NCBI GenBank assembly: GCA_949987705.1
Contig: OX465284.1
Coordinates: 114,807,163-114,871,162, forward strand
DNA: 64,000 nt
Reading direction: 5' to 3'
Source of the DNA: Thereva unica
Lineage: Eukaryota > Arthropoda > Insecta > Diptera > Therevidae
The notes below the pieces were generated by a model. The model searched no databases and was not told the origin of the DNA. It saw only the letters and a program-made list of their open reading frames with translations. This document shows, piece by piece, positions 12,117 to 22,940 of this stretch (within the stretch, counting starts at the first letter, position 1; every line of letters starts with the position of its first letter). The position numbers and the translations under genes are program-made.

Positions 12117-13622
12117 TAGTCCAGGAGAGATAGCGAAAAAGTAGTTAAAAGTTGAAATAAATCTACCCTGCGATTTCTTGACGCTATAATTAAGAGAAAA
12201 ATCGTAGGAATTCAATGAATGTGTTTTGGATAAAATTGGTCCAGGGCAACAGGTGGTAAAAAGCTAATAAAAGGAGCGAAAACGCGTTTTTTCACGTTTT
12301 GGGTACGAAAAATATGTTGTTTTGGAAAACAAAAAATACTACATAATAGTGCTTAAAAAGACGAAAATTATGAGTTTTGGACCATTGAAATCGGTCAACA
12401 GGTTTTTGCAGAAAAATTCAAAAACCATTAAAAATGGCCGTGTTTTGATATTTAATTATAGGGAGTGTAATTATCGTAGAACCTTGTGGCAAGGCTTAAA
12501 TTGTGGCCACTGATGGTGCCTACCTACAATAAAAATTTCATGACAAAATAATGGTAACTTTTCGAGTAAATCTCAAAAATGTAAAAACACCTGTTTTACG
12601 AAAAAAGGTTGAACAAGGCCACCAGTGGTCCTAGAGTTTTTTTGATGAGCCCAATTTATTCCCAAAGAGTTGCTCTACAACCCCATTTTCATGAAATGTA
12701 TGTAAAGTTTGATTTAACACCTTAAAAACACGATTAAAAACCACCCTTTTTCCAGTTTTTTTGAATAAAAAGCTTTTCTTTTGAGCTTTCTTCGTGAGCT
12801 CTTTGAGCTTTTTCTTAAAAACAAACAAAAACTGCGGTTTTTCAACACTATAATTAAGAGAAAAATCGTAGGAATTATATGAATATGTTTCGAATAAAAT
12901 TGGACCTGTAGAACAGGTGAAAAACAAACTAATAAAACTGTCGAAAAGCGATTTTCAAGAAAAAGCTCAAAAGTAAAGTTTTTAATTCAAAAAACTGGAA
13001 AAAGGGTGGTTTTCAAACGGGGTTTTAAGGTGTTAAATCAAACTTTACATACATTTCATGAAAATGAGGTTGTAGAGCAAACCTTTGCGAGCCAAAATGC
13101 CAAACAAAAAATTTCTAGGACCATTGTGGGCCTTGTTCAACCTTTTTTGGTGAAACAGGTGTTTTTACATTTTTGAGATTTACTCGAAAAGTTACCATTA
13201 TTTTGTTATGAAATTTTTATTGTAGGTAGGCACCATCAGTGGCCACAATTTAAGCCCTGCCACAAGGTTCTACGATAATTACACTCCCTATAATTAAATG
13301 TCAAAACACGGCCATTTTTAATGGTTTTTGAATTTTTCTGCAAAAACCTGTTGACCGATTTCAATGGTCCAAAACTCATAATTTTCGTCTTTTTAAGCAC
13401 TATTATGTAGTATTTTTTGTTTTCCAAAACAACATATTTTTCGTACCCAAAACGTGAAAAAACGCGTTTTCGCTCCTTTTATTAGCTTTTTACCACCTGT
13501 TGCCCTGGACCAATTTTATCCAAAACACATTCATTGAATTCCTACGATTTTTCTCTTAATTATAGCGTCAAGAAATCGCAGGGTAGATTTATTTCAACTT
13601 TTTTTCTATTCTTCCTGGACTA
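12117..13622. mobile_element. Foldback element FB1 with ~0.7-kb inverted arms
   Basis: The left arm (12117 to about 12800) is the reverse complement of the right arm (about 12950-13622). The outer roughly 450 bp look almost identical: I compared 12150-12330 base by base and saw no difference. The 63-codon frames that the two arms produce (12322-12513 plus, 13236-13427 minus) differ at one residue. The termini read TAGTCCAGGA and TCCTGGACTA, and AAT flanks both ends (12114-12116, 13623-13625), a possible 3-bp target duplication. The inner arms are less similar and carry small indels. The spacer holds a third, partial, direct copy of the terminal region (about 12845-12950). No transposase was seen, so the element is non-autonomous. 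Confidence 0.85.
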
Positions 13623-13624
13623 AA

Positions 13625-14645
13625 TCCCTTAAGTACGCGCCTAGGTACAGGTACACGATCCCCTCAGAATAATTTAATTAATTCTACAATTCCATAAATT
13701 CTATCCTGCATCATTACATAATTTACCACAATAATGACGAAAATTCAATTACGAAAAAAAACGAAAATATTTTCTACAATTTCCGATAAATTTTCCCAAA
13801 AAATAAAGGCTCTCAAATAATTTTTCAATTATCAACCGAAAAACAAAAGGGCTCAACCTCAAGCCTTTCCCTATAACCAAAAAAAGGTTAATATCTCATC
13901 ATGTAATAAAATCTACATTAAAAAAATATATATGCATGTATGTATGTTTATAAAAAATTGTTTTTTTTTTTATTTTATTACATGCCGGGGTTTAAGTAAG
14001 AATTTGAAAATTTTCAGTGTGGTTAAAAATAAAATGAAACCCTCAAGTTAATTATTTCGCAATTTACTTTGAAAGCTTTGGCATGCGGTAGGGACCCTTT
14101 TCAAAAAGGGATAATTACTTTTAAGGGGAAACACAGTGGGATTATATGAGAGAGAGGAAAAGAAAGATCCTTTATCCATATGCAAATCAGGACTCGAAAG
14201 TTCAAACCCCATGTTAATGAGTTCTATTATACGGTAGGCAAATTTTTAAGGCATCTGGAAACCTTTTGGGATGAAATTTAAAATTTTCATTCCTTACCAA
14301 AAGGAGTGGCCATGGACGTGTTTGGGGTAATGCACATATTGAAAAAAAAATTTAGTGTGTTAGTTAAGATTTTTTTTAGGTGGAGGTTGAGACATGTTCC
14401 ACTTTTTTTATTTGCTGTGATGCGGAAGGAAACTGTGAAAAGATTGAATTGTTGTGATTTGGGAAATTGATTTTAAATTGAGCACTTTCCGGCGATTTTT
14501 AGGGTAGGTGAAGTGGCATCTTTCGTTACCAATAAGGTATGCAGGTACTTAACTAGTGCAGATTTTTGGTCGTTAGTTCACTCCCAGAATTCTCATGAAA
14601 CAAGCCTTAGAGTTATGTTCATTATTATAAGCTAACTTTATTAAT
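13625..14645. other. AT-rich non-coding stretch
   Basis: Long A/T tracts and an (AT)n(ATGT)n microsatellite at 13926-13951 are present. No gene or transposon motif was recognised. Confidence 0.4.
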
Positions 14646-14649
14646 TTTG

Positions 14650-14885
14650 ATATAGCCTTTGAATCTGTGTATAGAAACTAATATGTGGAAGAGGAGGAAC
14701 TCTCCCAAAACTCCAGAAAAATTAGTTAATTTTATAAAAATGAGCTATGAAAACTTGAAATTCATAGAATTGTATAACTTAAATTTCTCTGGCACCTGGC
14801 ATATCTAGGTTTGGAGTAAAGCAAGGGTGTTTACTATCTCCTTTATTACTCTGTTACATGAGCTATTTAAAAAGGCATTTCTAAA
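14650..14885 (+). pseudogene. RTE-like LINE RT fragment
   Basis: Two blocks of an RTE-type reverse transcriptase are recognisable. At 14652-14680 is 'DIAFESVYRN', motif 3 with its catalytic region damaged. After a frame change, 14680-14760 gives 'PEKLVNFIKMSYENLKF'. At about 14811-14855 is 'FGVKQGCLLSPLLL', the typical RTE/CR1 motif-4 block. The fragment stops soon after, and neither the YADD box nor the element ends are seen. Confidence 0.65.
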
Positions 14886-14889
14886 TATC

Positions 14890-15614
14890 TATGGATGGAT
14901 CCAATTGTTTTTTTCGGATTCCTACAATAAGCAATCATAAATCATATGCTATCCAAACAATCTCTAACCTGGAATCCGCAGAACCCAGTAGTACACGAGG
15001 TAGAACTAGTACAATAGAAGCCATCTTGAGAGAACAGGACAAAAATGCAAAATATGCGGTCTCAGAAAAGGGTTTGGTTACTGATAGCACAAATCAGTCG
15101 AAAAAAATTTCGTCCTAGTTCCGCATTGTGGTCTTCTTCTTTACGTTGTTTGAACGCGCAGTATTTTTGGGGTCATTTTTCAGGCATTCCTTGGGCCCAA
15201 ACATTGTTTGAAGACAGTTTTGGGCCAAAACGGCTCACGTGTTCTAGTGCAAAATCCTGATGAAAACTTTTTACTTTAGGGATGCTTATTTTACTTCTTA
15301 AGAATTGCGAACATCACCCTCATTGAACAAAATGCTTAGGTCATGAATATTTCTAGTAACAGCAGGAGCACCCCAAAAATCGTTACACAGCCCGACGGCC
15401 AGTTATAAGATTCATTTTGGCACCCACTATAAAAAACACTTCGATATGATCAGATACGATGTGAAGGGTCATTCTGCAAAGAATCCTATATAAAATTGTA
15501 GCGACTAACGTGCTTTGTCCTAGGACTTTCGGACACTAGGGGCTGCCTTTTTCGGATTGGCGATCTGTCTGCTCGAAGTCTTCTTGACAATTCTGTTAGT
15601 GGAAGCTGGATAGT
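14890..15614. other. Non-coding stretch after the RTE relic
   Basis: Plus-strand frames of 75 and 71 codons overlap here (14891-15118, 15045-15260) without a recognisable domain. They could be part of the same dead element or chance. Confidence 0.3.
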
Positions 15615-15617
15615 TAA

Positions 15618-15958
15618 AGCGGCCTACACACTTTCAGTTTTAACTGCGCAGTTGAACTGTGTAAAAATACTGTACGATAAACTGAACTGAAAGTGTGTTA
15701 GTTCGTTATACGGTTTTCGTTTGCTTAGACTCGACAGTCTTGTTGACTTGAATACATCTTTTTAATAATGGCAAATGGACGGAACTGAGAGAAATGAATG
15801 ATAAACTGTCTGATCTGCGCAGTTTACCGGAGCAAAAGCAAGTCCAGAAGCTCAGGTCTGAGGACTGAGTGAAAATAGTTCAAAACTGCACAGTTCACAC
15901 AGTTTATCGCTCAGACGTGATAACCACACGCAGGAAAACTGAAAGTGTGTGAGCCGCT
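15618..15958. mobile_element. Harbinger-like MITE, 341 bp
   Basis: The left end AGCGGCCTACACACTTTCAG and the right end, read in reverse complement (AGCGGCTCACACACTTTCAG), form terminal inverted repeats that extend about 24 bp. Direct TAA copies flank the element at 15615-15617 and 15959-15961. A TWA (here TAA) 3-bp target duplication is the mark of the PIF/Harbinger superfamily. The interior also contains internal inverted words (AACTGCGCAGTT, AACTGCACAGTT, ATAAACTG/CAGTTTAT) and no coding frame. It is a non-autonomous MITE. Confidence 0.85.
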
Positions 15959-15961
15959 TAA

Positions 15962-18225
15962 GGGAATTGATGCAGTATTTTACAACTTTTGATCTCACTG
16001 TACATTAACTAATGGCTTTTCGGTATAGTTGACTAACCGATATTTGTGTCATTTGTCTGTTGTCTCCCGACATTCAAGAGCACCGGCCTCTATACTTTCT
16101 CTTGAAAAACTGAAGGCTATTTGCTTAGAGATACTGCTACTCGGCAGGGACCATAAATCCAGCCTCGATTGCTCATTTCTTTATACCACTCATATCAAGC
16201 GACCACTCCCAATCGAAGCCATGAAGTCTGTGATTCTAAAGAGGGATCCATCTTGAAATTCTTGGACCGTAGTTAGAAACGTAGTTATTTGTCTTTGTTT
16301 GACTAAGGGTACTGCTTGCGGCATCTACCTTTACTTAAATCTCTGTAGCTCTTATTTGTATACTTCCTTGTCAGTACGTAAAATTTGATAATTGATGTTA
16401 GTGCATGGAGTAAAAGCACCTTTTGGCAGTTGAACTAGATGCAAACATGAGTTATTAAGATCGTGAAATCATTAAAAAAATTGATGATATTGATTACGCT
16501 TGAAAGAAAAAACTAAAAGTGATTTAACTTTCTGAAGTCTACGCAACCTTACTCAATACCTTCCTAATTACCATTTATTTTTTCACACTTCTCAACTTTT
16601 TGAATACATCCCAATTAAATCATGTTCAATTTAAAATCATATTTTTGAACAAGCTTGAAACTACCCCTTTAAAATTTCATTCCTTTACTTTTCAAGTACT
16701 TTCCACAAAAAAATAAAATTCCGTAGTTAAAAAGTTTTATTTGCCAATTATCATAAACAGACAAAAGCAGAACCCCAACGAACTCCATCTTATCTCCGAA
16801 CCCGGCAGTATCGCAGCCCCGGCTCCGGTCTGTTTACACCGAGAACTCCACGCAAGATGAAGGAACTTGTCCCACTTTAAGGTGCTCATAAATCTGGCGG
16901 TTTTCGGGAAAAACTTCTCCGGAGCAGCGGCAGCGGAAGATTTTAATGACATTTCTGTAATTAACGATTAATAAAGTAATTTGAAATTCCCCGCCATTAC
17001 AGCTCGAGAGCGCTCATCCTCGCATTCATCCAAGTTTTCGGGGACTCAGGACTCAGGATTCACTCCAGGACTCAGGCAGAGCAGCAGAAAGTCAGGCATT
17101 CAGGATTTTCCGGGGGTTAATGAAAAACTTTCCTTGGTAGTTGAAAATGTTCGAAGGTCCCCCGAGTTTTGGAAAGTCTGGAAAGTTTCTAACAAACTTT
17201 TTGAAAATGGTTCTATCAAAACTTTTGCAAAACTTTACTGCGCGCGCACTGATTCCGCCTCACAGTTGCTAATTTTAAGCAACCGCCTAGGGTCCTCAGT
17301 GTTTAGTTGGCCGTGAATGTTGACGGATTATGCGGTTTTAGCCCCCCAAAAACGAAAGCAAAGGTTTTTTTTGGTACCTCTGAGGACTTTTTATTAACGG
17401 GTTAAGGACACAAACAAAAAGGATTAAGAGGCGGTTTATGTGATACCGGATTTTGTGCATGTCAACCTGTGATTAACCCGGTGCGCTTCCGGAAACTGAT
17501 AAAGTGTGCCTTCGGATGTGACCACGTGACAGGATATCGATTCGTGTTCCAACTGTTGATTGCTGGGAGTTCGTTATTGATGATACTATGTAGATATAAA
17601 AAAGCGGGGAGGACATTTTGATAATATATTTCGGTTGTGAAAAAGTATTTTGATTGAGTTAACAATAAAAGCTAAGTTCGAAGGACATTAACGGCTTGTG
17701 AAGTTCTAATCGATATTTCCGTTAAATTGAAATCGATTATCGAATTAGCAGTTTGCAGTTTGAATTTTTGGTCCTAAGAAATTGGGTTCAGTTCAGTACA
17801 GTCAACCACCTGGATATGTTATCAGCAGCCTGAGAAGTGTGAAGGTAAATTTTTATAATTGTAAAATTATTGTAAAATAGTAATTGTAAATGTGTTGTGT
17901 TTGTGAATCTTTTGGAGTATAAACCTTAAATAAAATTTTAGTAAATTCCCATGTTTGGCAAACTATCAAAAGGCAATAACACATTGGGTAGTCATATCGT
18001 CTGATATATTTGAAAACTGACGGAAACAATAAAATATACAGAATTTTCGATTCTGAAAGGATATGTTTTTGTAGTTATCCTTTTTTAATTCTTGCTTGTC
18101 TCTGAACCAGGTTATTTTTTTTGTAAGATATGCGAGGTTTTTGTATGTTAAAATAAGTGAGGTTAAGTACCAAGAAGTCCTATTTTTTGTGAAAGTTCTG
18201 AGGATTATAAATATGTAGACATACA
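15962..18225. other. Non-coding stretch with a GC-richer block
   Basis: The block 16780-17330 is GC-richer than its neighbours and holds a 111-codon plus frame (16981-17316) and a 71-codon minus frame (16737-16952), neither of which I recognise. The plus frame covers imperfect repeats of GGACTCAGG (about 17041-17076). A nearby TAATTAACGATTAATAA is homeodomain-like. The block could be an exon, a promoter or a conserved element; no splice structure is evident. Confidence 0.35.
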
Positions 18226-18227
18226 TA

Positions 18228-18690
18228 CAGGGTGGCCCATAAAAATATAAGGCCTTGATTTTTTTGTAGAAGCTCTAATTTTGTGGCAGCTGGCTAGTGG
18301 TTAATTTTTGATCGGTTTTAAATTTTTGGAAAAAATTGGCAAGGAAAATTTTGGAACAAGAATAATTTAAAAATAATTCGGGTACAGGAAATACAACATC
18401 CGCAAAATGTTTGCTCGGCTCTTCTTAAAGGTTATTCTTTTGATCGTCATGTTTTCGCATAATAAAGGCTGAGTTTCACCAATAGCAGTTTGATTATTGC
18501 CTTTGAGTGCTTGAATAGTTGCTGGAGCATTGGTGTACCCTTTATGTTTAACGTAGCACTAAAGAAAAAAGTCTAACGATGTTAGATCGCACTATCTCGG
18601 CGGCCAATTGAAATTTCGGTTTGTAGAATTAACGTGCCAAGAAACTTTTCAGACAATAGAGCCTTTATTTAACGAACTGCTGACGATGGT
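18228..18690 (-). pseudogene. mariner-like transposase relic with one terminus
   Basis: On the minus strand, 18606-18370 reads 'WPPR*CDLTSLDFFL*CYV', followed by 'APATIQALK' and 'AIGE.QPLLCENM'. This is the C-terminal part of a mariner-type DDE transposase, where 'WPPRSCDLTPLDFFLWGYVK' is the usual form. Two stops fall at normally conserved Ser and Trp positions. Upstream remnants ('LLSEKFLG') reach 18690. The 3' end of the element is at 18228: CAGGGTGGCCCATAAAAATA, preceded by TA, as expected for Tc1/mariner insertion. The other terminus was not found. Confidence 0.8.
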
Positions 18691-18699
18691 GCTATCCTC

Positions 18700-19055
18700 A
18701 AGTTATTACTATATGTAAGGAATTTGTGTATAAATATTACAACTCCAATGTGAGCAATCGGCAACAGTCGAGAGCTCATAGCTTGGTGATTTCAACGTCA
18801 AGACGCTGAGAATAGTTTTTCGAAACAAAGTCCAAGACTGCGATGGAAAGAAAAAACTACAACACGATGGAAAGAAAAACTACATTTTCCATATTTTTCA
18901 AATGGAAATCAAGTCAAGTTAGTCCTAAAATGCATGTTTAAACATAGAGCTTTAGATTTAGATTAGAGCTTTAAAAAAAATTTTAATCCTAAAAGTATGC
19001 AAATCGGAGTTATCGGTCCACCAAGAAATACACAACAAAGAAGAAGATTATTACT
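18700..19055. other. Non-coding stretch next to the mariner relic
   Basis: It may contain the 5' part of the dead mariner element, but no further transposase motif or second terminus was recognised. Confidence 0.3.
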
Positions 19056-19060
19056 CCACA

Positions 19061-19212
19061 GGCCCTGTTTAGACGGTTCGCTTCCGAGAGAGCCCCTTAC
19101 GAACTTTGTTGATGAAGGGGAAGTAGAGATGATGAGAAGTACCACCCCACTTCCCCTTCATCTACAAAGTTCGTGAGGAATGTTCGTAGGAGCAAAGCGT
19201 CTAAACAGGCCC
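19061..19212. mobile_element. 152-bp hairpin MITE
   Basis: Outer arms are GGCCCTGTTTAGACG and CGTCTAAACAGGCCC. Inner arms at 19099-19124 and 19149-19174 pair almost perfectly (core ACGAACTTTGT / ACAAAGTTCGT and GATGAAGGGGAAGT / ACTTCCCCTTCATC). The copy as a whole can fold into one hairpin. ACA flanks both sides, but the ends are ambiguous by a base or two. No coding content is present. The superfamily is unclear. Confidence 0.75.
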
Positions 19213-19523
19213 ACAGAGACGCTACGTCGTTAATGGATTAGATTAAAGATTCAAAACGTTGCATGTTCAATATTCTAAGGTGTGTGACCGATAAAATTGG
19301 TTTCTGAATTTTTTCTTTCCATTGTTGTTTGGGTGCGACAACGAGGGAGGTTGTAGAGCCGTTAAAGAAGACGAAGATTAGACAAGAAATGCTCAAACCA
19401 CAACCAAACCCATTTCCAGTTCGATTCTTTAGGTTAGCTTCTATCGCAGTAGTATTTAACGGGCACGAAGGTTCATTATCTTCTCTGCTGTCTTATCTGC
19501 TTAACTTTGAGCTCTAGTTTTCA

Positions 19524-19776
19524 GGGTCGGTTACATTGAGCGCGTTTACAAGCTACTAGCCAGCGAGTTTTGAAGCTGGCGAGTCAGCTAGTGCGATAGT
19601 GACGATGACACACAAAACTTTCCATTTGCTCATCCGCTATTTTGTATATCATGGAACCAAATAATGAGATACTTGTACCTAGTTCACTAGCAACCATGAT
19701 GATACACGGCTAGTTTACTAGCAGCTAGTGAATTCGCCGGCTAGTAGCTTGTAAACTCTCTCGATGTAATCGAGCC
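19524..19776. mobile_element. MITE with ~38-bp inverted termini
   Basis: The left terminus 19524-19561 and the right terminus 19739-19776 pair as inverted repeats. They share GAGTTTACAAGCTACTAGCC-type sequence, with the left having GCGTTTACAAGCTACTAGCC. The word CTAGC/GCTAG recurs inside as subterminal repeats. TTA flanks the right end and TCA the left, which could be a decayed TTA duplication of a Harbinger-like insertion. It is non-coding. Confidence 0.75.
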
Positions 19777-19779
19777 TTA

Positions 19780-21640
19780 ACTTGGTGACTCTATTGTCTT
19801 ATCTCAGTACAACAGCTTATTTGTAACTCTCTATCATCAATGCCAGCTTTCGTTCACGGTAGTCTCATATTGTAGCTGATGGAGCAAAGCGGCACAAGAT
19901 GGCGTTGGTACGTTTATTTTTTTGTCTATTCTCTTGAGGACTAGAGTTTTCTATGAGATAAGAGAGTCTCTTTGCACGTAAAATAAATCGATCAAAATAC
20001 GCCAATGTCTCATATAAACTACTGGTTGGTCCACACGGCAGCGACTTTTGTTCGTGTGGACCTTGTATGGACAAATACCTGAGAGAATTAGGAGATATCT
20101 GTAAATTTTAATCTTCCCGAACACTTTTCTCTAGAAGACCTCTATTCTTTTGAGGTCGCACTAAGATTTTGAGCAGTTATCATTCCTTAAGAAAATGTGT
20201 ACTCTGAAAACACTGAACAGTTTGCCGAATAGACTGATCTGATGGCCAATTACGGCACGTTGATCGTAAATTTTGTGTGAAGAAATTTCAATAATTTATA
20301 AACAATATAACGTATCAAATTGTAGCATAACATGACAACTTCTTGCTGAAAACAATTGTGAAAGATTTCGTTAAAAGCTGAATTTCTCAAAAAATTAAAT
20401 GAGATTTTTCCATCTATTCGGGGGAAAAGGTTGAATTGGTCCACTTTACTACAATCAACACAAAAGAATTTACCAAAAAAAGCCAAAAAAAAATTAAACA
20501 TCTCCACTTACAACAGGTTAAATCACAAGAAATTGCCCTCTTTAAATCCACACTGGGCTACATCCCTCCCAAGTAATATTAACTGAAGCGTTCAGATTTC
20601 ATTTAATTAGGACTCGCTCTCGTTTATTTGTTTAGGGTCAAGTTAAAACTGACAGGAGTAGGAAAAAAAAGGAGCAAACGAGAAAGAAATCCAACTTAAA
20701 AAACGTCTTGTGGTTGCGGGAAACCCTTATAAAAATTTTAAGTATTCACCCTTGTCCTTGCCAAACAGGACGCACGAATCGGGAATGGGGCGAAGCAATT
20801 TGCTTAAGAAAATGAAATGAAATTTAAATGTAAACATCGTAATGAAACCGCTTCTTTTATCTTCATTTTGATTGATTTATCCATGCCAATTAATGAATGC
20901 CCCATGTTAGATAAAAGGATTTAGAAGGATCGTTACAAAATAACATTTCTCTTCAAATACATTTCGCAAACAACGAACATTTTAAGCGAAATTTTATGCA
21001 CTCTACACTCTCATTTCTGGCACCTTATTATTTTTCAGCGAAATGCAATGAGTCGTTAAATTTCGATATTGAAACTGTGCTATATATATTCCCTCCATAT
21101 TCGAAGGATATTAGCAAGGAGCAGAGATTTCTTCTGTATGGAGGAGGTCTCCCCTCTCAAATTGTTCGCGAAATAATCAGAATTTACAACGAAGAAGGAG
21201 CTCTTAAAATGTCGTTTCAAATGGAGTATACTCAACTGTAGAGCATAAATTATGGCAACTTTATAGCAACATACCAAATGAAACCCAGCTCCGGGAGTAT
21301 GCCATTAAGGAAATATGTCGCCACATAAGAATCCCTCTCTCTCTCTCGCTGTTGAATGTTCTTAAAACGCAATTTATGAAGACGCATTTGCACTAGAGAA
21401 AAGTGAATGCTGTTCTTGAATGCTCGGAATAAGTTATGAATGTGAAATTTGTTCTTTTTTTTGGGGGGTATGTAAATTTTTTTAAGAATGGTTTTTAGCT
21501 TGCGACGAGTTGTAGGAATTATAATAAATATTTGGAAGGGAATTTAAGAGAGGCACAATGATTATGTTAGAAATATTCAAGTAATTAGCAAAACAAAAAA
21601 TTAAGTTTTCTGAATAATTCGGAATTGTAATTTAGTTCTG
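19780..21640. other. Non-coding stretch
   Basis: It contains a small perfect hairpin at 20028-20062 (stem GGTCCACACG / CGTGTGGACC, 15-nt loop). No gene was recognised: the 85-codon minus frame (20250-20507) and the 81-codon plus frame (20996-21241) carry no known motif. Confidence 0.35.
20028..20062. repeat. Perfect 10-bp stem hairpin
   Basis: GGTCCACACG at 20028-20037 is the exact reverse complement of CGTGTGGACC at 20053-20062. It may be part of a decayed MITE terminus. Confidence 0.7.
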
Positions 21641-21642
21641 CA

Positions 21643-21730
21643 CTAGCTGACCCAGCGAACTTCGAATGAATAAATGTTGCGTAAACTTATTAGCGCTATA
21701 TCATCGGGATCAGGAATTTTGGTACATATG
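21643..21730 (+). mobile_element. RTE-type repeat, left-end-like segment
   Basis: CTAGCTGACCCAGCGAACTT resembles a motif I recall from insect RTE-type repeats (CTAGCTGACCCGGCGAACTT). A matching 3'-end-like segment lies about 1.9 kb downstream at 23470-23570 in the same orientation. The interval between is filled by other elements on the opposite strand, which suggests that they inserted into it. A database search is needed to confirm the family. Confidence 0.45.
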
Positions 21731-22088
21731 ATGTCATCTATTTGGTCTGGTCGAATTCTTTCATTATAAATGAATTGAAGAATGTTTGACTACATTTGGA
21801 AGGTCGTTTATATAAAGGCTGAAAAGCAAGGGTCCCAGGATAGAGCCTTGAGGTACTTCACAATAAAATAGACCATGTTCGGAGAAAGATTCTTGTTCCC
21901 TAACAATTTGAGAACTCTCGTGCAGATAGCTTTTAAAAAGTTTGACTGCAGTAAAGCCGAGTCTAAAATTTCGGCCTAAGTAATGTCAGATGGTCAACTG
22001 AGTCAAATACTTTAGGGAAATCGAGTAGAACTAGGAGAGACGTTGTCAACCAACACCCATGGCGTTTGATTTTATAGAGAACAACGCA
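21730..22088 (-). pseudogene. LINE RT relic, motifs 3-4
   Basis: The minus strand from about 22050 reads 'TSLLVLLDFPKVFDSVDH', which is RT motif 3. Frameshifted remnants follow, then at about 21846-21790 'VPQGSILGPLLFSLYINDLP', RT motif 4 in intact form. The expected YADD box downstream is gone: after 'SSIHL' the frame breaks. It is a CR1/Jockey-like fragment and not obviously the same family as the RNase H-bearing LINE beside it. Confidence 0.75.
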
Positions 22089-22464
22089 GAAAGATTTTTT
22101 TGTTAGACGTAGATTAGGTTAGGTTGGGTCAGGTTAAATTTGATTGAGCTGTTAGTTTAAGCTCATACACTTCGGCCAAAAGGATAGGCTCATTGTGAGG
22201 CCATAGTGATCCCACTTCAAACCTGATGTTAAAGTGTCGTTTCTTCGCTAAAACAATCCCGAGGAAGTAATGAATCTACTAAGTTGTGGGATCCCAATCT
22301 TCGAGATTTCCGCAAACGTGCTTAGAAAGGGTTCACCAAATATAGTTAGCCTTCTTCTGCTTAGGGCTGGGCAGTGACTGAAGAGATGTAGTAGACTTTC
22401 CTCCTTATCCGGATTCTTACAACTTCTGCAAAAATTTTAGGTCTTAAGACCTAAGCGGGTCGCA

Positions 22465-22940
22465 CCCGATTAAAAATAATTTCATGGTTAATTTCCTTAC
22501 TAGCACGCACGCGCCCGCAGCTAGCACGCATAGCGAACAAACAGGCACGCCACAAAAGTACGTACTCTCCCGCCACAGGCACGCACGCTCCCGCCACAGG
22601 GATACACGCTCCCGCCACTGGCACGAAAATCTAAAAATTTGTTCGCTTGAGGGATGCACTCTCCCGCCACAGGTATCCACTCTCCCGCGACACGCACGAA
22701 AATCTCAAAATGTGCCTGATGACGACTTTACATACATATATAATACTCTTCTCCATCTTTTTTAAGAGGCGTAGAATTTTTATTCTAGGAAAAAAAAATA
22801 TTTTCTTTCATTTTAAATTTGAGTTTCGTGCGTACCAGCTGCATACTAGCTGCGGGCTAGTCTTCAGGCGTGCATGCTAGCTGCGGGCGCCGTGCGGGCT
22901 AGTGCATGCTAGCTGCGGGCGAATTTCATTTTTAATCGGG
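22465..22940. mobile_element. GC-rich inverted-repeat element inserted in a LINE
   Basis: The 476-bp insert has perfect 13-bp terminal inverted repeats, CCCGATTAAAAAT at 22465 and ATTTTTAATCGGG ending at 22940. GC-rich subterminal segments are also inverted (GCGCCCGCAGCTAGCACGC at about 22511 against CATGCTAGCTGCGGGCGC near the right end, with further copies of GCTAGCTGCGGGC). It contains a 21-bp minisatellite (separate entry). No transposase is present and no clear target duplication was seen. It is markedly GC-richer than the surrounding DNA. Confidence 0.75.
22560..22695. repeat. 21-bp minisatellite, 3+2 copies
   Basis: Units start at 22560, 22581, 22602, 22654 and 22675, each 21 bp with the core CTCCCGCCACAGG. 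The 3-unit and 2-unit blocks are each followed by ACGAAAATCT, so there is a higher-order duplication. Short minus- and plus-strand frames across it translate as repetitive Arg/His or Trp/Arg/Glu strings and are not genes. Confidence 0.9.

Noticed and set aside
12322..13427. Two nearly identical 63-codon proteins as a duplicated gene
   Set aside because: They are the same sequence read from the two inverted arms of the foldback element. There is no protein family match.
22444..22880. Arg/His-rich and Trp/Arg-rich frames as small proteins
   Set aside because: They are translations of the 21-bp minisatellite and of the GC-rich repeats.
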